Below, piece after piece: positions 21,963 to 61,926 of a DNA stretch of 64,000 bases. Within the stretch, counting starts at the first letter, position 1, and each line of letters starts with the position of its first letter. This DNA is from Parapristionchus giblindavisi. Its lineage: Eukaryota > Nematoda > Chromadorea > Rhabditida > Diplogasteridae. The notes below the pieces were generated by a model. It worked only from the letters and a program-made list of their open reading frames with translations. It did no database searches and was not told where the DNA came from. A program made the position numbers and the translations under genes. The stretch covers positions 302,001 to 366,000 of the forward strand of contig CALSFV010000272.1 in NCBI GenBank assembly GCA_943737045.1. The letters are read 5' to 3'.

Positions 21963-24900
21963 CTCCGGTATTTCGAAACTTTAAGTCTACTTAAGAGCTC
22001 GGATCTGTAAGACTCGAGCATTGTCCGGACATTTCGCCAAGAATTTTGATTCAGGCCACTGTACTTTATGGGTGTAGGGTACCTTGGACCCACATTACAA
22101 AATGGTACCCAAAGTGGCCCTAGCAGTGGAACGCGGCGTGCCAGGTGGGCGCCAAGTTTGAAAACTCGATTTTCATATTTTTTCAACCGAACAAGCTAGA
22201 GTCCAAATTTCTTCGGCATTGTGTTAGGCATGCCGAATGTGTACAGAAACACTATTGAGATTAATTTTAAGCAATTTCTAGACTAATTTTTTGACTCGAT
22301 TTTTAGGTTTATTTCGATTTCTCGGCATCTCAATGTCAATTCCGCATAAGTTCTGTAGTATATTCATGGAGCCCAATTACTTGTGCATGTAACCCTGCTA
22401 GGCGGAAATCGATCTTGGATTGCGCGTGTCGGAAAAAATCGGTCTGAGTGTTTCCAACTTGCCTCAGTATCGTTATTTCATGATTTTTTGCTGAATTTTT
22501 CAAACGATTAGTGCGGAATTGTGGTCTACTAAAAGTTTAGAGGTGAGAGGAGTAAAATGACACAAGAAGCCCATCACTTGGTTCAATTTGAAAATTTCGA
22601 TTTTCATGACCCCTGGGTCATGGTCGAAAATTTCAAAATTTCTCAAGTTTGAAATATTTTCATTTATGTGGCCTATTGTGAAGTACTAATGATGTGAATA
22701 ATATTCAGCCAATGCTGAATGGCTTTTTTTTGGACACTTTCGATAAAATCGGCTTCAGGACTCTACTTAAGAGCTCGGATCTGTAAGACTCGAGCATTGT
22801 CCGGACATTTCGCCAAGAATTTTGATTCAGGCCACTGTACTTTATGGGTGTAGGGTACCTTGGACCCACATTACAAAATGGTACCCAAAGTGGCTCTAGC
22901 AGTGGAACGCGGCGTGCCAGGTGGGCGCCAAGTTTGAAAACTCGATTTTCATATTTTTTCAACCGAACAAGCTAGAGTCCAAATTTCTTCGGCATTGTGT
23001 TAGGCATGCCGAATGTGTACAGAAACACTATTGAGATTAATTTTAAGCAATTTCTAGACTAATTTTTTGAATCGATTTTCAGGTTTATTTCGATTTCTCG
23101 GCATCTCAATGTCAATTCCGCATAAGTTCTGTAGTATATTCATGGAGCCCAATTACTTGTGCATGTAACCCTGCTAGGCGGAAATCGATCTTGGATTGCG
23201 CGTGTCGGAAAAAATCGGTCTGAGTGTTTCCAACTTGCCTCAGTATCGTTATTTCATGATTTTTTGCTGAATTTTTCAAACGATTAGTGCGGAATTGTGG
23301 TCTACTAAAAGTTTAGAGGTGAGAGGAGTAAAATGACACAAGAAGCCCATCACTTGGTTCAATTTGAAAATTTCGATTTTCATGACCCCTGGGTCATGGT
23401 CGAAAATTTCAAAATTTCTCAAGTTTGAAATATTTTCATTTATGTGGCCTATTGTGAAGTACTAATGATGTGAATAATATTCAGCCAATGCTGAATGGCT
23501 TTTTTTTGGACACTTTCGATAAAATCGGCTTCAGGACTCTACTTAAGAGCTCGGATCTGTAAGACTCGAGCATTGTCCGGACATTTCGCCAAGAATTTTG
23601 ATTCAGGCCACTGTACTTTATGGGTGTAGGGTACCTTGGACCCACATTACAAAATGGTACCCAAAGTGGCTCTAGCAGTGGAACGCGGCGTGCCAGGTGG
23701 GCGCCAAGTTTGAAAACTCGATTTTCATATTTTTTCAACCGAACAAGCTAGAGTCCAAATTTCTTCGGCATTGTGTTAGGCATGCCGAATGTGTACAGAA
23801 ACACTATTGAGATTAATTTTAAGCAATTTCTAGACTAATTTTTTGAATCGATTTTCAGGTTTATTTCGATTTCTCGGCATCTCAATGTCAATTCCGCATA
23901 AGTTCTGTAGTATATTCATGGAGCCCAATTACTTGTGCATGTAACCCTGCTAGGCGGAAATCGATCTTGGATTGCGCGTGTCGGAAAAAATCGGTCTGAG
24001 TGTTTCCAACTTGCCTCAGTATCGTTATTTCATGATTTTTTGCTGAATTTTTCAAACGATTAGTGCGGAATTGTGGTCTACTAAAAGTTTAGAGGTGAGA
24101 GGAGTAAAATGACACAAGAAGCCCATCACTTGGTTCAATTTGAAAATTTCGATTTTCATGACCCCTGGGTCATGGTCGAAAATTTCAAAATTTCTCAAGT
24201 TTGAAATATTTTCATTTATGTGGCCTATTGTGAAGTACTAATGATGTGAATAATATTCAGCCAATGCTGAATGGCTTTTTTTTGGACACTTTCGATAAAA
24301 TCGGCTTCAGGACTCTACTTAAGAGCTCGGATCTGTAAGACTCGAGCATTGTCCGGACATTTCGCCAAGAATTTTGATTCAGGCCACTGTACTTTATGGG
24401 TGTAGGGTACCTTGGACCCACATTACAAAATGGTACCCAAAGTGGCTCTAGCAGTGGAACGCGGCGTGCCAGGTGGGCGCCAAGTTTGAAAACTCGATTT
24501 TCATATTTTTTCAACCGAACAAGCTAGAGTCCAAATTTCTTCGGCATTGTGTTAGGCATGCCGAATGTGTACAGAAACACTATTGAGATTAATTTTAAGC
24601 AATTTCTAGACTAATTTTTTGAATCGATTTTCAGGTTTATTTCGATTTCTCGGCATCTCAATGTCAATTCCGCATAAGTTCTGTAGTATATTCATGGAGC
24701 CCAATTACTTGTGCATGTAACCCTGCTAGGCGGAAATCGATCTTGGATGTCGGAAAAAATCGGTCTGAGTGTTTCCAACTTGACTCAGTATCGTTATTTC
24801 ATGATTTTTTGCTGAATTTTTAAACGATTAGTGCGGAATTGTGGTCTACTAAAAGTTTAGAGGTGAGAGGAGTAAAATGACACAAGAAGCCCATCACTTG

Positions 24901-26491
24901 GTTCAATTTGAAAATTTCGATTTTCATGACCGTCATGGTCGAAAATTTCAAAATTTCTCAAGTTTGAAATATTTTCATTTATGTGGCCTATTGTGAAGTA
25001 CTAATGATGTGAATAATATTCAGCCAATGCTCAATGGCTGATATCTCCTTTCAACCATTTTTCGTTAAGTTTCATGTTGAATGCGTGAGAAAAAGTCAGA
25101 ATTGTGCTTGAATCAGTTTCCAACTAACTTTCTGTAACATTCTATTTAAGTACTTTGCAATGTACATAATCAATATGAAAATCGTTAATTTTGGAAAATT
25201 CATATTTTTTTACCATGACCCCGGGGTCATGGAAATCGATTTTTTCAAAAGTGAGCCGAATGCCGGGATTTCAGTTCTACTATGTTTACTCATCATGAAA
25301 CATCACATTGTCGCTGTCATTTGCTAATTGTCGCAGCATTCGAGTCGAAAAAATGCAATATTTCAGAAATTTTCCGAAAAAGTAGGCACACAAATTGAAT
25401 TTTTTGAATTTTCCAAAATCAACGATTTTCATATTGATTATGTGCATTGCAAAGTACTTAGATAGAATGTTGCAGAAAGTAAGTTGAAAACTGATTCAAA
25501 CACAGTTCTGATTTTTCGCACGCAATCAGAATGAAAATTTTCGAAAAAATCATTGAAAGGAGAGATCAGCCATTGAGCATTGGCTGAATATTCTTCACAT
25601 CATTAGTACTTCACAATAGGCCACATAAATGAAAACATTTAAAACTTGAGAAATTTTAAAATTTTCGACAATGAACCCCGAAATTTTCGAAATTTTCGAA
25701 ATTTTCAAATTGATCCAAGTGATGGGGTTTTTGTGTCATTTTACTAGTCTCACCTCGAAACTTTGAGTACCGCAATTCCGCACAAATCGTTTGGAAAATA
25801 CAGCAGCAAAATCATGAAATAACGATTCTTACTCAAGTTGGAGACACTCAGACCGATTTTTTCCGACGCGCGCAATCCAAGATCGATTTCCGCCTAGCAG
25901 GGTTACATGCACTAGTAGTTGGGCTCCATGAATATACTACAGAACTTATGCGGAATTGACATTGAGATGCCGAGAAATCGAAATAAACCTAAAAATCGAG
26001 TCAAAAAATTAGTCTAGAAATTGCTTAAAATTAATCTCAATAGTGTTTCTGTACACATTCGGCATGCCTAACACAATGCCGAAGAAATTTGGACTCTAGC
26101 TTGTTCGGTTGAAAAAATATGAAAATCGAGTTTTCAAACTTGGCGCCCACCTGCCACGCCGCGTTCCACTGCTAGGGCCACTTTGGGTACCATTTTGTAA
26201 TGTGGGCCCAAGGTACCCTACACCCATAAAGTACAGTGGCCTGAATCAAAATTCTTGTCGAAATGTCCGGAATCTGGCCGAAATGCTCGAGTCTTACAGA
26301 TCCGGACTCTTAAACTACGTCACAGACTTGAAGTAGACTTTAAGTCTACTTAAAGTGAAAGAACATTTGACGAAATGGATTACAGTATACCAAACCACTT
26401 TAAGTACAGACTTACGTTTAACTTTAAGTAGACTTACAAGTCTACTTCAAGTGAAAACTTTAAGTAGACTTTAAGTTTCGAAATACCAGAG
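21963..26491. mobile_element. 4.5-kb TA-flanked foldback element
   Basis: Ends CTCCGGTATTTCGAAACTTT and its inverted copy are flanked by TA (21961-21962, 26492-26493). The empty site is at 46041-46042 downstream of copy B. Left and right arms are inverted copies (for example ACTGTACTTTATGGGTGTAG and its reverse). The left arm is expanded by tandem 776-bp units. I see no transposase. Confidence 0.88.
21987..25030. repeat. Four tandem 776-bp units
   Basis: Units start at 21987, 22763, 23539 and 24315, nearly identical; the fourth has small deletions (near 24748 and 24930) and then diverges. Each internal junction carries a short inverted piece of the 61-bp array (22735-22765 and equivalents). 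The 85-residue minus-strand frame repeated in each unit is a by-product of the repeat. Confidence 0.95.
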
Positions 26492-26600
26492 TAGGTGCAA
26501 AATGAACATGACCATCGTCAACAGCACACTGGAGAACCCCGATCCCCAAAATTTGATTTTTTTAAAGTTGATTCTTATGCAAGCGGCCTCATATACAGTA

Positions 26601-26834
<234 letters not shown>

Positions 26835-26839
26835 CAAAC

Positions 26840-28020
26840 ATGCAGTCCCTCCTCAGTCATGTCATCGAGACTATCTGCCTCTCCCTCCTAATTCTCACCT
26901 TTTGTCTCTCCTCTCTCTCGCCATCTCTCATTCTCGCGCTCTCTCTTTCTTTTTCTATATCTATTGTATAAAACTCTTACGCAACACATGGTGCAACCTT
27001 CTTTTAAAGGGAAAGTGACGTATCTTTCAATGGTCTCTTCATTGAGCACACTATTTCTCTGTTCTATAACAACGAGAGAGCGAAGACCGTGGAAGAGACA
27101 GTTGACAGGAAACAAATTAAATTTATAATTTTTTTACTTTTCATGTTCTTGATAATAAAAACTCTGCGAAAAATCCTCTTGAAAAGTACGAAGTTCAATT
27201 TCTGATGTTCTGTTTTTTCTAACAAAGAGCAGAACATCCCGTAAGAGAATTTTCTCTGTGAGAGAGAGGGAGAGGGAGAGGGAGAGGAGAGAGAGATAGA
27301 AGGGAGGGGTAGGGAGCCAGGTCAGCAGATGGTCTCACAATGAGATGGTGGAGGAGGGTCCATATATGAGCTAACATCTCTGTGACCCGCCTAATCTAAG
27401 CATTCTCTTGCACGAGTAGTGTGATAGACATTACGGCCATGGCTTAAACACCCTTTAGATTTATTATTGTTTTTTCCTATCGAACACTATTTTAATTTTA
27501 AACAGAGTATCTTTTCTACCTTACCAATATCTTTTCCATTCAACAATCGAAAGTCCTTCTAAATATTGTAAAAATATCAAGAAGCTCGGAATTTGTAAAT
27601 TTCCATTTTTATGTAAATCTAATCACTCAATATACTAATTTATGCACAATTTAACGCATGTGTAAGTAATGAAACCTTTTTTCACTTTTGTCATTTCGAT
27701 AACGATCTGCATGAGCTGAATTGGCCTTTAGTTATCACTGGCCTAACAGTGATCTCCCACAGGATTTAAACGGGATTTACGTTTACCTTTACCTGCTTCT
27801 TCGGTTTCTGGGGTGGGGGAGGCCAGAAACAGAAGAAGTGCCTGCATATCATTCTATATTATAGAGTTACAAAAGTGTTTCATACACCACGCAAATTACT
27901 AGCACAATGTCACGAAAGAGGGTGGAGTCAGAGTATCAAATAAGCGCACGGATAGTTTTTTTGCAACGGAATTTGTAACGTTCGGACAATTTTAATTCCA
28001 TAATATCAATGGTGTGTCAT
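26840..28020. other. Intergenic DNA between copies A and B
   Basis: Pyrimidine- and purine-rich tracts (26880-26960, 27260-27305) and a degenerate MITE (26999-27095). The block ATGAGCTGAATTGGCC (about 27710) recurs near 47365 and 60945. The unoccupied mariner target is at about 27918. No gene was seen. Confidence 0.6.
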
Positions 28021-28021
28021 A

Positions 28022-28135
28022 TTAAAGGCTATTTTTACTCTCCGCATTGGCAATCCTCTCATATACACAAAGAAAGCGAGAGAGTGTGGCCAGATGGGGG
28101 AGTTTCAAATTAGCTTAGGGTGTAGCTTTAAACAC
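28022..28135. mobile_element. Hairpin MITE, copy 2 of 6
   Basis: Same family as 6047-6168; in the 5' flank of copy B at the position matched by 61281-61400 upstream of D. Copy A lacks it between about 1385 and 1410. Confidence 0.7.
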
Positions 28136-28376
28136 TTTATAGCTGTTCTTCTTTGCGCTGTAGTTTCTGTTCCCGCTTTTTATCTGAATCTTTGAACGTT
28201 CCTTATGTAAAAGTAATCTATTTGAATGAGCTTTTAAATGTAATTTTATTTATATTGTTGTTGTCATTGTATTATTATAAATGACACCGATAACCACAGC
28301 ATGAAAGTATCTACCATCTCCGTTTCTATTATTCGCTCATCATCATTCCCATTTCACACGCCGGTATGATACCACT

Positions 28377-28513
28377 GGTATTTTTTCCTATCAGGAAAAC
28401 GGTAGAGCGAACCTCAACCCCAGTGGCGATCCTGGGATTCCGGTAGCATTTCCTACCAGGATGTCAGTAAGAATCGCATTTTTTCGGCAAGGATCCTGGT
28501 AGGAAAAAATACC
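28377..28513. mobile_element. Palindromic MITE upstream of copy B
   Basis: GGTATTTTTTCCTA at left and TAGGAAAAAATACC at right; paralog of 1652-1790. Confidence 0.65.
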
Positions 28514-28656
28514 CGAGTCCGTCACCATCCTGCTCACTCAATTTCTACCACCAGGGCCCTATAATGAGCCGTTTAGCTTTCGCGCGAGTCACGCAATATC
28601 CGCGAAAACCGGAAGGAGTTTAACTAATTTTCTTTAAACTATTATTATAATTTCAG

Positions 28657-45827
<17,171 letters not shown>

Positions 45828-47513
45828 AGCCATTCCAATCCGGTCTATGCTTTTCGCAAAATACACTTTTGATTTTGAAAGAAATTCTATTATTAAAAAA
45901 ATATGAAACTTTTTCATGAACAAATGAATTAGATATGCGTGATCACCATCAAATTCTTCCTCGGAAGCATAATTTTAGCACCGAGAAATTGCTAAAAACG
46001 CGATTTCAACGCGATGTCGTTTGGGCCTCAACGGTGGCTCTACGTGCAAAATGAACATGGCCATCGTCAAGCCTCATATACAGTATATAAATAAATAAAT
46101 AAATATGCACTCCCTCCTCACAAGGGAAGTCTTTTAGATTTTTATAATTAATTTTAATTTTGTGAAAATGCAATTTTCAAGTGCACATGCATTATTTTTG
46201 ACGCCGCTATGTTTTCACGGCTCTTTCGGGGGCTCCTTATTTCATATACTGCTTGTCGCCCACGTTTTGTAATTTTTTCAACATTTATTAAAAAAATTAC
46301 AAAATTAAAATTAATTATATAAAATCTGAAAGTACATGGCAGCAGCTAATGTTTTGGCTACTATCATATTTTTCCTATACCTATCGAGGAAAAATACTCT
46401 TATTCAAAAGTCTCACTGAGACTAAAAAGACTTCCCTTGTCAGTCATGTCATCGAGACTTTCTCCCTCTCCCTCATAATTCTCACCTTTTGTCTTTCCTC
46501 TCTCTCGCTATCTCTCACTCTCTCGCTATCTCTCACTCTCTCGCTATCTCTCACTCTCGCGCTCTCTCTTTCTCTTTCTATATCTAATATCTAAAACTCT
46601 TATGCATGGTGTAACCTTCTTTTAAAGGCATAGAGACGTATATTTCAATCTCTTCATTGCGCACACTATTTCTCTGTTATATAGCAACGAGAGAGACCGT
46701 TGAAGAGATAGTTGGTAGAAAAAAATTAAATTAATAATTTCTTACTTTTCATTTTCTTGATAACAAAAAAATATCTGCGAAAAATCCTCTTGAAAAGTAA
46801 GAAGTTCAATTTCTGATGTTCTGTTTTTTTCTAACAAAGAACAGCAGAACATCCCGTAAGAGAATTTTCTGTGTGAGTAGAGAGTGGGAGAGGGAGAGGG
46901 AGAGGGAGAGGAGAGAGAGAGATAGAAGGGAGGGGTAGGGGGCCAGGTCAACAGATGGTCTCTCAATGAGATGGTGTGGGAGGGTCCATATATGACCTAG
47001 CATCTCTGCGACCCGCCTAGTCTAAGAATTCTCTTGCACGAATAGTGTGATAGACATTACGGCCATGGCTTAAATACGTCATCCTTTCAGATTTATTATC
47101 GTTTTTTTAAATTTCATTTTCAACCCATTTTTAATTTCTTTCTCTAATTTTAGACAGAGCATCTTTTCTATCTTACCAATGTCTTTCCCATTCTACAATC
47201 GAAAATCCTTCTAAAAAATAGTACAAATATCAAGAAGCTCTGTATTTGTAAATTTCCATTTTTATGTAAATCTAATCACTCAATACACTAATTTATGCAC
47301 AATTTAACGCATGTTTAATTAAGGATACTTTCTTCACTTTTGTCATTTCGATAACGATCTGCATGAGCTGAATTGGCCTTGAGTTATCACTGTCCTGGCA
47401 GTGATCTCCCACAGGATTTAAACGGGATTTACATTTGCATATCATTCTACATTATAGAGTTACAAAAGTTTTTTGTACTCTACGCAAATTACGAACACAT
47501 TGTCACGAAAGTA
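45828..47513. other. Intergenic DNA after copy B
   Basis: Closely matches 21754-21960 plus 26494-27917, without the 4.5-kb element. It has an 18-bp tandem repeat (CTCTCGCTATCTCTCACT, 46499-46560), GGGAGA repeats (46875-46915), about 300 bp near 46110-46440 not seen elsewhere, and no gene. Confidence 0.65.
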
Positions 47514-48738
47514 TTAGGGTGTGTCATAAGTTCGGTAAATTCTTCCCAGTACACAATAAAATGTTGATATTTTTTTACCTCAATCACTGATGGAAGCCAA
47601 TATGCTCCCCGTCGGCATCCACCACCTCTTGCCATCGTTCAGCCAGCTTGCGGATGCCATCCTTCCGAAACCCTTTGGGCCGCGAGGTTGACCTGATCTG
47701 GCACTCGAGGTCGGCCTTCTTATCGATCTTCCTCCCGGTGAGGAAGGACTGCAGGCTGCGGAAGGCATGGTAGTCGGGAGGGGAGATGTCAGGGGAGTAC
47801 GGTGGGTGAGGGATGTGGTCGAAGCCCAACTGCTGTAGCTTGGCTGAGGTAACTTTCGCCACATGGGGTCTGGCGTTGTCGAAGAGAAGCTGCTTCTGGA
47901 GGCGTGGAGGTCGGACCAGAGGGAGTCTCCTGTCCACTTCCTCCAGTTCTTTGCAGAGGTCACCATGTGGCCCTTATCCAGGACCCTCCAATATACGGGG
48001 GCGTGGGAGCAATACCAGAAGCTGAGCAAAAGCTTCTCTCCGTGCATATCGCTACGAAGGAAGGTCGGCACTGGGTCCCAAGGCGAGACCCAGATGGGGG
48101 TCTTGGCAGGGTTCTTGTAGAGGCAGTACTTCACGTCTTGGGTGACTATGGAGTCCAGACTCTCCAGCGTTGGGAAACGGGAGAGGTTTGCGAGACACGC
48201 TTTATCTTCTGGCCAGGGGTCAGTTCGTGGGGGACTTGGTTGGGGGTTTCTTTCCATGAGCACACAGGGTCCTGTGGGTGGTCTTGAGAGAAGTGTGGGT
48301 GGTGGCCGCCAATTTGCGACAGGACATGGCTGGGTTCCGCTTGAGGGCTGCGAGGACAGGCCTTGGGTCCACTGTCACAGGGCGACCCGACCTCGGCTTG
48401 TCTTCCACATTCCTGTCGCCCAAAGAGAAGCGATGGAACCACTTGTGGACTGTCTTTAGACAGGATGCAAGGGCCATGTATTTTCACCAGTTCCTCTTGG
48501 GCAGTCATGCTCTTGACACCCGAACGGAAGACGTCACGAATATACTCGCTGATGTGGGTCTGAGTGGGTTTTGGAAACAGCCATGCTGCAAGTAGAATGA
48601 ATGTTATACAATTTGACAAATACAAAAACATAGCAAAGTCTTAGAGGTATTCAATGATAGTGCGATCCCGATACACGAACAATACGTAAATGAGAAAACT
48701 CGAGACTTATTCGAGGAAAAACTTATTCGAGGAAAAAA
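47514..48738 (-). mobile_element. mariner element, right end truncated
   Basis: Left end and left flank match copy 1 (TA at 47512-47513), including about 60 bp of flank, so this is a segmental copy, not a new insertion. The sequence leaves the mariner about 25 bp before the expected right inverted repeat, and unrelated DNA follows. Confidence 0.9.
47584..48585 (-). pseudogene. mariner transposase, second copy
   Basis: Same pieces as copy 1: RDVFRSGVKSMTAQEEL, KTVHKWFHRFSLGDRN, TQDVKYCLYKNP, FDNARPH, YSPDISPPDYHAF. It keeps the 7 bp (TGGGTGG) deleted in copy 1, so SLKTTHRTLCAHGKK stays in frame until a stop. Frame changes near the helix-turn-helix remain. Confidence 0.9.
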
Positions 48739-49246
48739 TTTTAAATGCAACAGCTAGCGCTGCGGAAAAAAATTGATATACCGAATTTATATGAATTTAC
48801 ACAGTTGATATACCGAATTTATATGAATTTACACAGACGTATGGCATCATAAATTTTACGTTTCAGAAATCTGTTGACTGCGTTGATTTTATCACTGTTC
48901 GTATACAAATAATTTATTTTTTAAACAGTTTATTTTGTTAATTATTCTTTTAAGTATAGCAAAGTTTTTTTTTCAATTTTTCGAGCCATATTTTGGAAAA
49001 AAAATCAGTCTCGGATACTGTATCCGATGATTACTTATCGTATGCGAAGTGTAATTTATTATCAATCTGATATAAAAAATCTCACAACCAGGCACTCGAC
49101 GAGTGTGGAAGACATGATAATGAGAGGTGAACAATGTCCCTCTTGAGGTAATGAATTATTGAAATGGAAAATAGAGGGAATAACATGGATAATCAGTATT
49201 CAAATGCTAATCTGATTCCTCTGATCATTGAGAGATCAATTGCTGC
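48739..49246. other. Unassigned DNA at the inversion boundary
   Basis: Contains two copies of a 30-bp direct repeat (TTGATATACCGAATTTATAT, 48773-48835) and AT-rich DNA. AGCAGCAATTG on the minus strand near 49225 may be a remnant of exon 12 of copy C. No gene was seen. Confidence 0.45.
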
Positions 49247-49378
<132 letters not shown>

Positions 49379-49607
49379 TATTTATCGCGAGAGAAAAAAT
49401 AACAATAACAATACAGATTAAAACAACAAGTTGCGACGACATTGTTGCAATTATGGCATTGCAACTTTTACAGAATTACTAAATACATAAGGAGAGATCG
49501 ATGTTACAATAGTTCGATCTAACTGTAAATTATTCAATTTTGGACAACACAAATAAATAAAAATGAAAGATAGGGAGATGAAGGGTTCGGACAAATTCTA
49601 AGTTCAC

Positions 49608-59406
<9,799 letters not shown>

Positions 59407-59409
59407 CTG

Positions 59410-61280
59410 AAATTAATAATTTAAAGAAAATTCCGTTTTTTGCGGTGTTTGCGTGACTCGCGCGAAAGCTAAACGGCAAAATGCAAAATGATTGCGAGAG
59501 GAGAGAGGAGGGGGGGGGGGGTTAGGGGGGGGGGCGGCCAGAAACCGAAGAAGTGCCGGAAATGCTACCGGAATCCCAGGATCGCTACTGAGCTGAGGTT
59601 CGCTGTACCTTTTTCCTGGTAGGAAAAAATACCAGTGGAAGGTTATTTATTTAATTATTTACTTTATTTATTTATCGTACACCGCAAGGGTGTTCCAACA
59701 AGTACAAAGTATTTGAGTGCAAGAAAAAATATGTGAAAGAATAAAATTATTAAAAGAGAGGTGGATGGGGATGGGGGGAAATAATAGAAACGGTATCACA
59801 CCGGCGTGTGAAAGGGGATATTGATGAGGGAATAATGTAAACGGAGGTGGTAGATACTTTCATGCTGTGGTTATCGGTGTCATTTATAATTACAGTGTAA
59901 GCCTTATCAATAGTCTATTTCAATAGTCTCGCTCAAAAAAACAACGCGCGGTAAATTCAAATTGTAGCGGGAATTCAAATTAGTATAATGGTGTGATTAT
60001 TTTGATATATGCGTTAAATTGTGCGTAAATTAGTATATTAGATTTACACAAAAATGGAAATTTGCAAATACAGAGCTTCTTGATATTTTTACTATTTTTA
60101 GAAGGACTTTCGATTGCAGAATGGGAAAGACAGAAAAGGTAGAAAAGATGCTCTGTCTAAAATTAGAGAATGAAATTAAAAATGGGTTGAAAATGAAATT
60201 TATAAAAAAAAACGATAATAAATCTAGTAATAAAAGGATGACGTGTTTAAAGGGAACGTTACCTCTCCCGATGGTCTCTACATTGTGCACACTATTTCTC
60301 TGTTCTCTAACAACGAGAGAGCGTAGGCCGTTGAAGAGACCGTTGAGAGAGGTTACGCTCCCTTTAAGACATGGTCGTAATGACTAACACTCTACTTGTG
60401 CAAGAGAAAGCATAGACGGGTCAGAGAGATGTTAGATCATATATGGACCCTCCCCCACCATCTCATTGAGAGACCATCTGTTGACCTGGCTCCCTACCCA
60501 TCCCTTATATCTCTCCCTCACCCTCTACCTCTCCCTCTCTCCCTCTCCCTTTCTCCCTCTCCCTCTCTCCATATATGACCTAACATCGCTGTGACCAGTC
60601 CAAGCTTTTTCTTGCATAAGTAGAGTGATAGTCATTACGACCACGGATTAAAAACGTCATCCTTTTAGATTTATTATGGTTTTTTTAAATTTCATTTTCA
60701 ACCCATTTTTAATTTCATTCTCTAATTTTAGACAGAGCATCTTTTCTATCTTACCAATGTCTTTCCCATTCTACAATCGAAAATCCTTCTAAAAAATAGT
60801 AAAAATATCAAGAAGCTCTGTATTTGTAAATTTCCATTTTTATGTAAATTTAATCACTCAATACACTTATTTATGCACAATTTAACGCATGTTTAATTAA
60901 TAAAAAATTTTCACTTTTGCCATTTCGATAACCATCTGCATGGACTGAATTGGCCTTGAGTTATCACTGGCCTGATCTCTCACAGGATTTAAACGAGTTT
61001 TTTTACCTTTAGATACCTGCTTCTTCGGTTTTGGGGGGGGGGGGGGGGGGGGGGGGTCTGAGGGGGGGGGGGGTGGCCAGAAACAGAAGAAGTGCCTGCA
61101 TATCATTCTATATTATAGAGCTACAAATTTTTTTTTCATACATTACGCAAAATACTAACGCAATGTCACGAAAGAGGGTGGAGTCAGAGTATCAAATAAG
61201 CGCACGGATAGTTTTTTGCAACGGAATTTGTAACGTTTGGACAATTTTAATTCCATAATATCAATGGCGTGTCACATGTA
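59410..61280. other. Head-to-head intergenic region between C and D
   Basis: Contains G-runs (59511-59534, 61031-61071), half of the palindromic MITE (59550-59638), a T/A-rich tract, CTCCC repeats (60524-60568) and the usual intergenic blocks (60660-61000). The unoccupied mariner site is at about 61173. No gene was seen. Promoters of both genes would lie here. Confidence 0.6.
60246..60367. mobile_element. 122-bp hairpin MITE (CTTTAAAGGGAGCGTAAC)
   Basis: GTTTAAAGGGAACGTTACCTC and GAGGTTACGCTCCCTTTAAG are inverted. Diverged copies lie at 26999-27095 and 46615-46705, and half a copy at 4600-4625. Confidence 0.75.
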
Positions 61281-61400
61281 TTAAACATACCCCAGGCTAT
61301 TTTTACTCTCCGCATTGGCAATGCTCTCACATACACAAAGAAAGCGAGAGAGTGTGGCCAGAGCGGAGAGTTTCAAATTAGCTTGGGGTTTTGCTTTAAA
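61281..61400. mobile_element. Hairpin MITE, copy 6 of 6
   Basis: Upstream of copy D at the position of 28022-28135 upstream of B. Confidence 0.72.
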
Positions 61401-61659
61401 CACTTTGTAGCTGTTCTTCTTTGCGCTGTAGTTTCAGTTCCCACTTTTTTATATGAATGTTTGAACGTTATTTATGTAAAAGGTATCTATTTCAATGAGC
61501 TTTTAAATGTAATTTTATTTTTATTTTTGCTGTCATTTTACATAATTATAAATGACACCGATAACAACAGCATGAAAGTATCTACCATCTCCGTTTATAT
61601 TTTATGTTTTTCCCTCATCAATATTCCCATTTCACATGCCGGTATCATAACCTTCCACT

Positions 61660-61794
61660 GGTATTTTTCCTACCAGGAAAACGGTACAGCGAACCTCAAC
61701 CCCTGTAGCGATCCTGGGATTCCGGTAGCATTTCCTACCCGGATCTCAGTAAGAATCGCATTTTTTCGGCAAGGATCCTGGTAGGAAAAAATAC
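61660..61794. mobile_element. Palindromic MITE upstream of copy D
   Basis: GGTATTTTTCCTACCAGGA and TCCTGGTAGGAAAAAATACC; paralog of 1652-1790. Confidence 0.68.
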
Positions 61795-61926
61795 CCCTCA
61801 CCATCCTGCTCACTCAATTTCTACCACCAGGGCCCATAATGAGCCGCTTAGCTTTTGCGCGAGTCACGCAATATCCGCGAAAACCGGAAGGAGTTTAACT
61901 AATTTTCTTTAAACTATTAATTTCAG

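Noticed and set aside
22705..24514. Repeated 85-residue minus-strand frame (MKKYENRVFKLGAH)
   Set aside because: It recurs only because the 776-bp unit repeats, it is inverted in the right arm as 26109-26336, and it has no known domain.
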